From contig URKJ01000005.1 of assembly GCA_900548385.1 (NCBI GenBank), forward strand, positions 80,635-144,634: DNA of 64,000 nucleotides. Reading direction: 5' to 3'. Numbering within the stretch: the first letter of the stretch is position 1; each line of letters opens with the position of its first letter. The notes beneath the pieces are model-generated. The model saw nothing but the letters and a program-made list of their open reading frames with translations, did no database searches and was not told where the DNA came from. The position numbers and the translations under genes were made by a program. Of the stretch, positions 26,402-33,873 are shown in pieces. This DNA is from an uncultured bacterium (lineage in GTDB: Bacteria; Verrucomicrobiota; Lentisphaeria; Victivallales; UBA1829).

Positions 26402-27166
26402 TCAGCGCAGTTTGCGTCCGAGAAAACGGATCAGCGCTTCCAGAAGCGTTGCCGGATGCGGCGGGCAGCCCGGAACGTAAAGGTCGGGTTTCAGGATCTC
26501 TTCCACGCCGCCGCAGGTTTCCGGATTGTCCGCATAGAGTCCGCCGGAAACCGCACAGGCGCCGCATGCGATTACGAACGACGGCTTCGGCACGGCGTCA
26601 TAAGTCTTTTTCAAAGCCAGCAGCATGTTCCTGCTGACGGGACCCGTTACCAGAATGCAGTCCGCATGACGCGGTGAAGCGACAACCTGAATGCTGAAAC
26701 GTCCCATATCCCAGGCAAGAGTATTCAGCACATTGAAATCAAGTTCGCAAGCGGCACAGCCTCCGGCGGAGACCTGACGGATTTTCAGGGAGCGTCCGCA
26801 GAGATCGGCAATCTGCTTATTGGGCTGTAATTCATATTCGTAACCGGAGTCTTTGGTCCGGATCAGAGCATCCCGGCGGAACGCGGCAAGGTCGTGCTGT
26901 CCGGTGAACGTGATCGTTCCCGCCGGGCATGCAGCCGCACATTTGGAACAGAAGAGACATTTGCCCATGTCCAGCGAAACGGAGTCTCCGGAACGGACAA
27001 TGGCGTCAGTCGGACAGGCTTCCGCACAGCGTCGGCAATCGGTCGGACAGGCGGCGGACGCGATTTCCGGAAGTCCTGCAAAACGGTCCGGCATCTGCGG
27101 AGCGGCGTATGGGAATTTATTGGTCCGGTATCCCTGTGTCAGCCTGGCTTTCAACGTTTTCAGCAT
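26402..27166 (-). CDS. ehrS: Ehr complex small subunit: 2[4Fe-4S] ferredoxin fused to NuoB-like domain
   Basis: 254 aa. N-terminal ferredoxin part with two cluster motifs, CPTDCRRCAEACP and CLFCSKCAAACP. C-terminal NuoB/HycG-like part with the proximal cluster ligands in AGGCAACELD, ACGACAVSGG and VPGCPPHP, all intact. In E. coli Hyf these are two proteins (HyfH, HyfI); here they are one chain. AGGAG lies before the ATG at 27166; an earlier in-frame ATG (27190) overlaps the large subunit. Last gene of the operon. It carries electrons from an unidentified donor to the site between small and large subunits. Confidence 0.85.
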   Translation of the reverse strand: MLKTLKARLTQGYRTNKFPYAAPQMPDRFAGLPEIASAACPTDCRRCAEACPTDAIVRSGDSVSLDMGKCLFCSKCAAACPAGTITFTGQHDLAAFRRDALIRTKDSGYEYELQPNKQIADLCGRSLKIRQVSAGGCAACELDFNVLNTLAWDMGRFSIQVVASPRHADCILVTGPVSRNMLLALKKTYDAVPKPSFVIACGACAVSGGLYADNPETCGGVEEILKPDLYVPGCPPHPATLLEALIRFLGRKLR

Positions 27167-27179
27167 GGAACAGCTCTCC

Positions 27180-28670
27180 TTACAGGTCATGTCCGCAGTA
27201 GGACAGATTGAAACTTTTGTTGCAGATCGGGAAATTGGAAATCTGCTCGCCGCGCAAAGCCATTGCCAGACCGAACCAGTTGTGGAACGAGGGATCGACG
27301 ATCTTGTAGGCGGCGAATGACCCGTCCGCTCCGGTTACGGCAGCATGGCAGAGCTCGCCGCGCCAGGCTTCCACAAGAGAGACGGCGATGGTGTCCGGCA
27401 TTCTTTTTCCCGGCAGGGTTCCGGGAGCCGCATCGGGAAGAGCGGGAAGCAATTCCCGGACGAAGCGGAGCGATTCCCGCAGTTCGCGCCGGCGGATCTC
27501 CGCGCGGGCGAATACATCGCCGGATCCTGTGCAGCAGACCGCCGGAGCGGCATTGCGGTACCATCCGTAAGGATGATCTTTGCGGATGTCGCGGCGGATT
27601 CCTGCCGCGCGTGCGGCAACGCCGACGAGTCCGATCTCCCGCGCTGTTTTATTGGTGACGGTTCCGGTATTTTCCAGACGGTCCAGAACGGACGGCGCGT
27701 CAAACATCAGGCCGAGTGCATTATTGAGTTCCGGGGTGACGCGGTCCAACCAGTCGCAGAGCCGCTGAATCCGTTCCGGTTCCAAGTCAAAACCGATTCC
27801 GCCGGGAACGATGATTCCGCGTCCAAACCTGTTCCCGCAGATCGTGGCGGTCATGTTGAGAAATTCGCCGCGGATGCGTCCGCAGTAGGAAGCGGTCGGC
27901 AGGTAGGCAACGTCGCCCGCCAGTGCGCCGAGGTCTCCGGTATGATTGGCGATTCGCTCCAGTTCCCAGGCAATCGCCCGGATCGCCTGCGCCCGGTCGG
28001 ATACCCGGCTTGCGGGATCCAACGCTTCCAGAATCTGGCAGTATGCGGCGGCGGACGAGGTGGAAGTGTCTCCGGCGGCGGTTTCCATAACATGCAGAGT
28101 CCGTTTGCCGGGACCGCCCCGGAGCATGTTTTCGATACCCCGGTGCTGATAACCCAGTGAAATTTCCAGAGAATATACGTCTTCTCCCATGCACTGAAAA
28201 CGGAAGTGTCCGGGTTCGATGACTCCGGCATGAACGGGCCCTACAGCGACTTCATGGGCAGCAGAGCCATGAAGCGTAAAATAATCCGTCACTCCGGGAT
28301 GATTTCCGTCATTTCCCGCTGTGAAGCGGATCGGTTTCAGCCAGGGATGCCCTTCCGGGACAATGCCGGCCTGTTCGTGGATTTCCCGTTCAAACCAGTG
28401 AAATTGTGCGCAGTCGCAGGTCAGGGATGCATAGGATTTTTCAACCCGTGTGGAGGAAAGACGGATTGACGGATCACTGTCGTCCGTCAAAATGGTGATC
28501 AGACGAAAGCCGTCATTCTGTTCCGGCATGGCGAAAAATGACGAAACGTGCCATCCGTTGTTCCGTATTGCATCAATCACCGTCCGGCGGAATTCCGGGA
28601 ACGGCAGACACGGCAGAGTGTTCATCGGCGCGGAGCCGGGATTGTTCAACTTCAAAAATGAGGATTCCAT
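27180..28670 (-). CDS. ehrL: Ehr complex large subunit: NuoC-NuoD-like fusion lacking NiFe ligands
   Basis: 496 aa. The N-terminal about 130 residues are NuoC-like (HWFEREIHEQAGI). The rest is NuoD/HycE-like (EISLGYQHRGIENML, ELERIANHTGDLGA, VPGGIGFD). In group-4 hydrogenases two CxxC pairs bind the NiFe centre. Here the first is replaced by METAAGDTSTSSAAAY, and the C-terminal DPCxxC by SFNLSYCGHDL, with no pair. So it cannot bind NiFe in the known way. This loss defines Ehr complexes. AGGGGGAAC precedes the ATG, one base after the ehrD stop. The true reaction is unknown; a quinone or other redox site at the subunit interface is possible. Confidence 0.85.
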   Translation of the reverse strand: MESSFLKLNNPGSAPMNTLPCLPFPEFRRTVIDAIRNNGWHVSSFFAMPEQNDGFRLITILTDDSDPSIRLSSTRVEKSYASLTCDCAQFHWFEREIHEQAGIVPEGHPWLKPIRFTAGNDGNHPGVTDYFTLHGSAAHEVAVGPVHAGVIEPGHFRFQCMGEDVYSLEISLGYQHRGIENMLRGGPGKRTLHVMETAAGDTSTSSAAAYCQILEALDPASRVSDRAQAIRAIAWELERIANHTGDLGALAGDVAYLPTASYCGRIRGEFLNMTATICGNRFGRGIIVPGGIGFDLEPERIQRLCDWLDRVTPELNNALGLMFDAPSVLDRLENTGTVTNKTAREIGLVGVAARAAGIRRDIRKDHPYGWYRNAAPAVCCTGSGDVFARAEIRRRELRESLRFVRELLPALPDAAPGTLPGKRMPDTIAVSLVEAWRGELCHAAVTGADGSFAAYKIVDPSFHNWFGLAMALRGEQISNFPICNKSFNLSYCGHDL

Positions 28671-28671
28671 A

Positions 28672-30117
28672 TCACAGTTCCCCCTGATTGAGAATGAATG
28701 TCAGAAAAGTTCCAGCCGCCAGCGCGATGATGACGGCAGCGGCAGGAATGACCCAAAGCCGTTCCGCCGCCGTCGTGCGTTCCGGCTCTGTGACGGAATC
28801 CTGCGGATTTCCCATGCACATTTTCAGGCATGCCATCGACATTCCCGCAAAGACGGCGAAAAGCAGCAGAAGCACGACCGCTCCGAACAAAAAACCGGAT
28901 TCCCGCACCAGCAGGTATTCCGTGACGAACAGCGGAGAGGGCGGTGTTCCGCAGATCAGCAGGATTGCCGTTATCCACAGAACGGCGTTGCGCGGAATCC
29001 TGCCGAACATGCCGCCGACAGCTGCCACTGAACGTGTTCCGTAGGCCAGGAGAATGTTGCCTGCCAGCAGAAACAGCGCCATCTTGAGGACCGAATGACC
29101 GCAGAGATGCAGAAAACTGACGCTTTCCAGTCCGCTGCCCCACAGGAGGGCGGCGAGTCCCATGTGTTCCACGCTGGAATATGCGAGCATTCGTTTGAAA
29201 TCGCTCTGCCGGATGATGAAGAATGCCGCGACGATCAGGGAAAGGAAGCCGAGAGCAATCAGCAGGTTGCTGCAGAACGGTTTCAGCTCTTCCGGCGTAA
29301 TCTGGCAGAAACGGATAATTCCGAGAAACGAACAGTTCAGGAGCGATCCGGAGAGCAGGGCGGAAATCGTGCCGGGTGCTTCGCTGTGCGCGTCGGGCAG
29401 CCAGGTATGGAAAGGGGCAAGGCCCATTTTCGTGCCGTAGCCTGCAAGGATGAAGATGAACGCCGCCTTGAACCATCCCGTATGGAAAGAATCCGAGTGT
29501 TTGGCAAGTTCGGTCATATTCATTCCGATGTGTCCGGCGGATTCTGCGGCGACCGCCATCAGCATCGTTCCGAACAGGGCGAGTCCGATGCCGACCGAGC
29601 AGATCAGCAGGTATTTCCACATCGCCTCCAGAGAGCGGTCGGAGCGGTGAAAACAGATCAGCGGAGCGCTGACCAGTGTTGTCGCTTCGACTGCAACCCA
29701 GAGAAGCCCGAAATTGCGGGCGGTGATGACCAGTGTCATGGTGGAAAGAAACGCGAGCATACAGGGGATGAACACCGAGTCCCGCTGGAATCCTGCGGGC
29801 TTGTGCGTATGACCTTCCGCCGCCCGGTCCGCGGGAAGCCACATCAGAGTGTGGAGACTCACAAACAGAAACAGCAGTGAAGTGATAAGAAGAAAAATCG
29901 TTCCGGCGTCATCGAGTCCGATGTCAATCCCGATCCATTCCTGTCCGCGCCAGAAAAAAGATGCCGGACTCTGGCTGCAGATGGCGCAGATGGTCAGGAC
30001 CGTATGGGAAAGCGCGGTCAGGAGCAGAATGGAGCGGATCAGCCATGTGCGGCTGCCCGCGAACCACGCGGCAAAAGCCGCCGTAAGCGGAATGAGAATC
30101 AACAGGAGCAGAATCAT
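28672..30117 (-). CDS. ehrD: Ehr complex antiporter-like membrane subunit (HyfF/NuoN-M-like)
   Basis: 481 aa, about 13-14 membrane segments, Mrp/NuoM-type ion channel subunit. Visible: LLWVAVEATTLVSAP (the conserved TM5 Glu), YGTKMGLAPFHTWLPDAHSEAP (broken-helix Lys and His), and RMLAYSSVEHMG. Its start overlaps the ehrC stop (ATGA). Probably moves H+ or Na+ through the membrane arm of the complex. Confidence 0.87.
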   Translation of the reverse strand: MILLLLILIPLTAAFAAWFAGSRTWLIRSILLLTALSHTVLTICAICSQSPASFFWRGQEWIGIDIGLDDAGTIFLLITSLLFLFVSLHTLMWLPADRAAEGHTHKPAGFQRDSVFIPCMLAFLSTMTLVITARNFGLLWVAVEATTLVSAPLICFHRSDRSLEAMWKYLLICSVGIGLALFGTMLMAVAAESAGHIGMNMTELAKHSDSFHTGWFKAAFIFILAGYGTKMGLAPFHTWLPDAHSEAPGTISALLSGSLLNCSFLGIIRFCQITPEELKPFCSNLLIALGFLSLIVAAFFIIRQSDFKRMLAYSSVEHMGLAALLWGSGLESVSFLHLCGHSVLKMALFLLAGNILLAYGTRSVAAVGGMFGRIPRNAVLWITAILLICGTPPSPLFVTEYLLVRESGFLFGAVVLLLLFAVFAGMSMACLKMCMGNPQDSVTEPERTTAAERLWVIPAAAVIIALAAGTFLTFILNQGEL

Positions 30118-30815
30118 AAGTCGGTATCCTCCGCGGGGTCGGTTGCTTCTTCGGCGCCGTGCCAGTCGTCGAGTTTGTTGAGACGGTCGGAATCGATATG
30201 GTCGAATTCGCGGCTGATCTGGAAAACGGCGATTCCCATGACGAACACCAGCACGAAAATATCAAGCAGGATACCGAGTTCGACAACGAATCCGTATTCC
30301 AGCGCCATTCCGGTTCCGAAGATTGCAATTCCGTTTTCAAAGACCAGAAAGCCGATTGCCTGTGTGATCGCTTTGCGTCGTGCCACGATGATGAAGAGAC
30401 CGATCAGGATCGTTGAGAACGCCACCGGAGCAGACAGCGGGGATACCGCCAGATCCGCCAGATCAATGCGTCGGCAGACAAGGAAAGACCCGCCGGCGAT
30501 CAGCAGGGCAATCAGAATTGAGAAAGAGTAGCCGATCATCGGTTCCAGTTCGCGGCAGACGTGCGCCGACCGCATTGTCCGCGCCAGCAGGTACGGAAGC
30601 GCAATACATTTGATTCCGATATTGACCGCCGCCATGAGAATCAGCTCCGTGTGGGGCGGTGCATCGTGCCAGTTCCATATTACGAGCGGAAGAAATCCCA
30701 GCAGGAGCCCTTGCACCGCCACCAGCCGGATGCAGTGCAGCAGCCGGCTTGACGCCACCAGGAGCAGATCCACCGCGAGGATCGCCGCAAACAGGATTTC
30801 CGTCAGTTCCGTCAT
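30114..30815 (-). CDS. ehrC: Ehr complex HyfE-like membrane subunit
   Basis: 233 aa with six or seven hydrophobic helices; the HyfE type is related to NuoK/MrpC. Segments such as SILIALLIAGGSFLVC, STILIGLFIIVARRKAIT with QAIGFLVFENGIAIFGTGM match HyfE. The C-terminal tail is acidic and polar (HIDSDRLNKLDDWHGAEEATDPAEDTDL-like). Both ends overlap neighbours by 4 bp, typical of a tightly coupled complex operon. Confidence 0.83.
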   Translation of the reverse strand: MTELTEILFAAILAVDLLLVASSRLLHCIRLVAVQGLLLGFLPLVIWNWHDAPPHTELILMAAVNIGIKCIALPYLLARTMRSAHVCRELEPMIGYSFSILIALLIAGGSFLVCRRIDLADLAVSPLSAPVAFSTILIGLFIIVARRKAITQAIGFLVFENGIAIFGTGMALEYGFVVELGILLDIFVLVFVMGIAVFQISREFDHIDSDRLNKLDDWHGAEEATDPAEDTDL

Positions 30816-31762
30816 TGTATGGTCCCTTCAAATATCAGCAGCAGAACGATGGCGATCACGGCAAGGCAGAGAGCCGCCATGAGCATTTGCGGCACTTTAA
30901 GGAAGCGGAAACGCGCCATTACGGATTCCACGATCCCGATAATGACCGCCGTTGCAAAGATTGCGGCAAAATAGATCAGAGCGCCGTTGAGCCCGACGAA
31001 AAGTCCTGCGGGCAGGAGCGCTGTAATAAAGAATGTGGCCAACAGCCAGAGTTTCACCGCTGCGCCGTAATGAATCAGTGCAAGGTCGGGACCGCCGTGA
31101 TCAAGAATCATGGCTTCATGGATCATCGTCAGCTCCAGATGAGTTTCCGGATCGTCGAACGGAACGCGGCAGGTTTCGGAGAGCATTACAATGAAGATTG
31201 CTCCCGCCGTCAGCAGGATTGACGTTCCGCTGATACTCCAGGCGGCGGAGCCGGTGCTGTTAAGCATTCTGCTGAGGGAAACGGAACCGGTCAGCATGAT
31301 GAAAAACACCACGATGCAGAGGAACACCACTTCGGCAAGGGCGGAGAACTGAATTTCCCGGCTGGCGCCCATTCCCTCAAAACTGGAACCCGTATCAAGC
31401 GCGCCAAGCACGGTTGCGACGCGGGCGAAACCCAACAGATAAAGAAACAGCAGGACATCTCCCCCGAACGAGAGCGGGGAGTTGCAGAACGCATAGGGCA
31501 GAAACAGCATCGCGCTGAACAGTGCCGCCAGATTGCAGAGCGGAGACAGACGGACGAGTCCGCCGGAAGTGGAACTGTATACGCTTTCTTTGCGGAGCAG
31601 TTTCGCCATGTCGTAATAGAGCTGAAGCAGACGCGGACCTCTGCGTCCGGCGAAAAACGCCTTGACCTTGTTGATGATTCCCGGCAGGAGCGGACTCAGA
31701 GCCAGGGACAGGACGAGCGCCGCCGCCCAGATGAAGTCATTGAAGTAAACGTATTCCGGCAT
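30812..31762 (-). CDS. ehrB: Ehr complex NuoH/HyfC-like membrane subunit
   Basis: 316 aa, about eight membrane segments. The soluble loop between early helices has GRRGPRLLQLYYDMAKLLRKE, the hallmark of the NuoH/HyfC/EchB family, and later SETCRVPFDDPETHLELTMIHEAM, which contains the charged residues that in complex I couple redox chemistry to ion movement. Start overlaps the ehrA stop by one base (TAATG); stop overlaps ehrC by four. Confidence 0.88.
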   Translation of the reverse strand: MPEYVYFNDFIWAAALVLSLALSPLLPGIINKVKAFFAGRRGPRLLQLYYDMAKLLRKESVYSSTSGGLVRLSPLCNLAALFSAMLFLPYAFCNSPLSFGGDVLLFLYLLGFARVATVLGALDTGSSFEGMGASREIQFSALAEVVFLCIVVFFIMLTGSVSLSRMLNSTGSAAWSISGTSILLTAGAIFIVMLSETCRVPFDDPETHLELTMIHEAMILDHGGPDLALIHYGAAVKLWLLATFFITALLPAGLFVGLNGALIYFAAIFATAVIIGIVESVMARFRFLKVPQMLMAALCLAVIAIVLLLIFEGTIQ

Positions 31763-33756
31763 TATTTCACCTTCACGATCTGCGCGCTGTTCTGCGGCGA
31801 GACGACCGGCTCCGGTTCCGGTTCAAAGAGGAACCCCCATGCCAGCATGGTCAGCAGGGCAAGCACCATGACCAAAATATACAAATGCAGGTAACCGGAT
31901 TGAAGATGATGGAAACGGTCTGCCAGTTTCCCGGTGAACGAAAAGAGCGGACGCCAAAGTCCGCGTTCTGCAAGATCTTCAGTCGAGACAGCGATTTCGG
32001 CGTGTGCCGGGAAAAGCCCGTCAGGACGATGCAGTCTTTTTTTCGGTCGCAGGAACCCGGCGAAGAGATCGACCAGCGGTTGGACAAACGCGGTTCCGGT
32101 ATACTCCATCCGGGGAGTCGGTTCGGCGAATCCGCAGTCCCAGGTCCCGCGTACTTCCTGTTTGCGTCCGTTCGGGAGCGTCAGGCGGTAAATGATGAGA
32201 ACGGCAAAGAAAAGCAGGACGATTCCGGAAAAGAGCGCAATCTGGAAGATGTATTCGGAAAGACGGAACATCTCCGTCATCACGGTGTCCGGAGGAAAAC
32301 CGGAAAAGTGCTGGATCAGCGGTGTGAATGCTCTGCAGAGGAACGGAGCCCCGGCGGTCATGCCGACTGTCGCAAGCAGCAGGAGGACCAGCGGAAACTG
32401 CATGACGGAAGAGAGCGGTTTTGCGTTTGCCGCGTTTTCCGACCTCGGTTCACCGAGGAAGACCGCGCCGATCGCTTTGGTGAAGACCCCGGCTGCGATT
32501 CCGCCGATCAGGGCCAGCGCGATCACTGTTAAAACAGAGGCGGCGAAAACTGCACCGCGGTGGGTCATGATTCCGGCAAATGCCGCCATATAGATCAGAA
32601 ACTCGCCGAGAAACCCGTTGAACGGCGGAAGTCCGCTGATCGAGAGGGAGGAAAAGACAAATACCGACCCCGTCCACGGCATCCGTTTAAGCAGTCCGCC
32701 GAGACGGTCCATGTTGAGCAGTCCGGTTGCTCTGAGCACCGAGCCCGCGCAGAGAAACAGAGCGCCTTTGAGCACCGCATGGTTGAGCATGTGCAGAAAC
32801 GCCCCCGCGCAGCCGAATACCGCCATTACATGGTCGCCGTGTTCCACTCCGAGAAAGCCGAGTCCGAAGCCGATGCTGATGATTCCCATGTTTTCCACAC
32901 TGGAATAGGCAAGCAGACGTTTGAGATTACGCTGGGCGAGAGCGAAAAGAACACCGCCGAGCGCTCCGATAAGTCCGAGAACGAGAAAAGCCCAGCCGAA
33001 AATGCCGAGCGGGCCGTCGGAATTGATCAGCATTCGCAGAATGCCGTAGAAACCGAGATTGATCATGGATGCCGACATTACCGCTGAGACGGGCGCCGGT
33101 GCGGCAGGATGTGCCTCCGGCAGCCAGACGTGCAGGACCGGGAACCCGATCTTGAGTCCGAAACCCGCCATGCCGAGGACGATCACGGCTGCCATGAACG
33201 AGGGAGGAACATTGTCGGAACCTCCATATACGAACATCAGGATCAGGAATGCCGCCCCCGCATGGCAGGCGAGCAGATAGACCCATGCCGCCCGCATGGT
33301 TTCACGGGCATGATACTCAAAAGCGACAAGAGCGAAACTCATCATTCCCATCAGTTCCCATGCGAGGAGAAATTCAATGGGCGTTACGGCAACGGTTACC
33401 CATGTCATTGCCGCAAGCGTGGCGTTGAAAAAGAACCAGAACCAGCCGTTCCGTCCGTCGGCATGGCCTTCCAGATACCCGACGGCGTGGGTCGCCGCAA
33501 GGATGCCGATGACATAAACCGGCAGAAGAAAGAGGGCGGAAAGGGTGTCGAATGAAAACGAAACAGTATAGATAACACTTTGAATTTCGTTACGGAATCC
33601 GAAAAACGTTGACACGGCGGGTACCAGTCCGCAGATGCAGCCTGCAACACAGGTGAAATATCCGATTCTTACAGCCAGTCCATCCCGTCTGTTCGCAAGG
33701 AGGGCAAAAAATCCTCCTGCCGCGAGGATGAGTATTGCTGTCAGAATCTGTATCAC
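31762..33756 (-). CDS. ehrA: Ehr complex antiporter-like membrane subunit (HyfB/NuoL-like)
   Basis: 664 aa, about 15-16 membrane segments, first gene of the operon. Start is GTG at 33756, eight bases after GGAG. Conserved ion-channel motifs: FLLAWELMGMMSF (TM5 Glu), FGLKIGFPVLHVWLPEAHPAAPAPVSA, RLLAYSSVENMGI. The C-terminal region carries an extra loop (TWDCGFAEPTPRMEYTGT) and a last TM helix, as in HyfB. Gene order A-B-C-D-L-S equals the order known for ehr clusters in Geobacter. Confidence 0.87.
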   Translation of the reverse strand: MIQILTAILILAAGGFFALLANRRDGLAVRIGYFTCVAGCICGLVPAVSTFFGFRNEIQSVIYTVSFSFDTLSALFLLPVYVIGILAATHAVGYLEGHADGRNGWFWFFFNATLAAMTWVTVAVTPIEFLLAWELMGMMSFALVAFEYHARETMRAAWVYLLACHAGAAFLILMFVYGGSDNVPPSFMAAVIVLGMAGFGLKIGFPVLHVWLPEAHPAAPAPVSAVMSASMINLGFYGILRMLINSDGPLGIFGWAFLVLGLIGALGGVLFALAQRNLKRLLAYSSVENMGIISIGFGLGFLGVEHGDHVMAVFGCAGAFLHMLNHAVLKGALFLCAGSVLRATGLLNMDRLGGLLKRMPWTGSVFVFSSLSISGLPPFNGFLGEFLIYMAAFAGIMTHRGAVFAASVLTVIALALIGGIAAGVFTKAIGAVFLGEPRSENAANAKPLSSVMQFPLVLLLLATVGMTAGAPFLCRAFTPLIQHFSGFPPDTVMTEMFRLSEYIFQIALFSGIVLLFFAVLIIYRLTLPNGRKQEVRGTWDCGFAEPTPRMEYTGTAFVQPLVDLFAGFLRPKKRLHRPDGLFPAHAEIAVSTEDLAERGLWRPLFSFTGKLADRFHHLQSGYLHLYILVMVLALLTMLAWGFLFEPEPEPVVSPQNSAQIVKVK

Positions 33757-33787
33757 GAAAGAATCTCCAAAAATATTAGAATCTTTT

Positions 33788-33815
33788 AAAATACACCGTT
33801 TTTACTATTTTTCAA
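33788..33815 (-). promoter_or_regulatory. Possible promoter of the ehr operon
   Basis: On the minus strand TTGAAA (33810-33815) and TATTTT (33788-33793) are 16 bp apart, about 30 bp before the GTG of ehrA. It lies in the 117-bp gap after the sensor gene, so ehr may be transcribed separately from the sensor. Moderate match only. Confidence 0.4.
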
Positions 33816-33873
33816 GGAGCATTCTGTTTCTTTCCGTTTCAATTTCCGCGGGAGATGGAGAAGAAACGAGCCG

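Noticed and set aside
27180..28670. Annotation as formate hydrogenlyase / hydrogenase-4 large subunit
   Set aside because: Both NiFe-binding CxxC motifs are missing and no maturation or formate dehydrogenase genes are close by.
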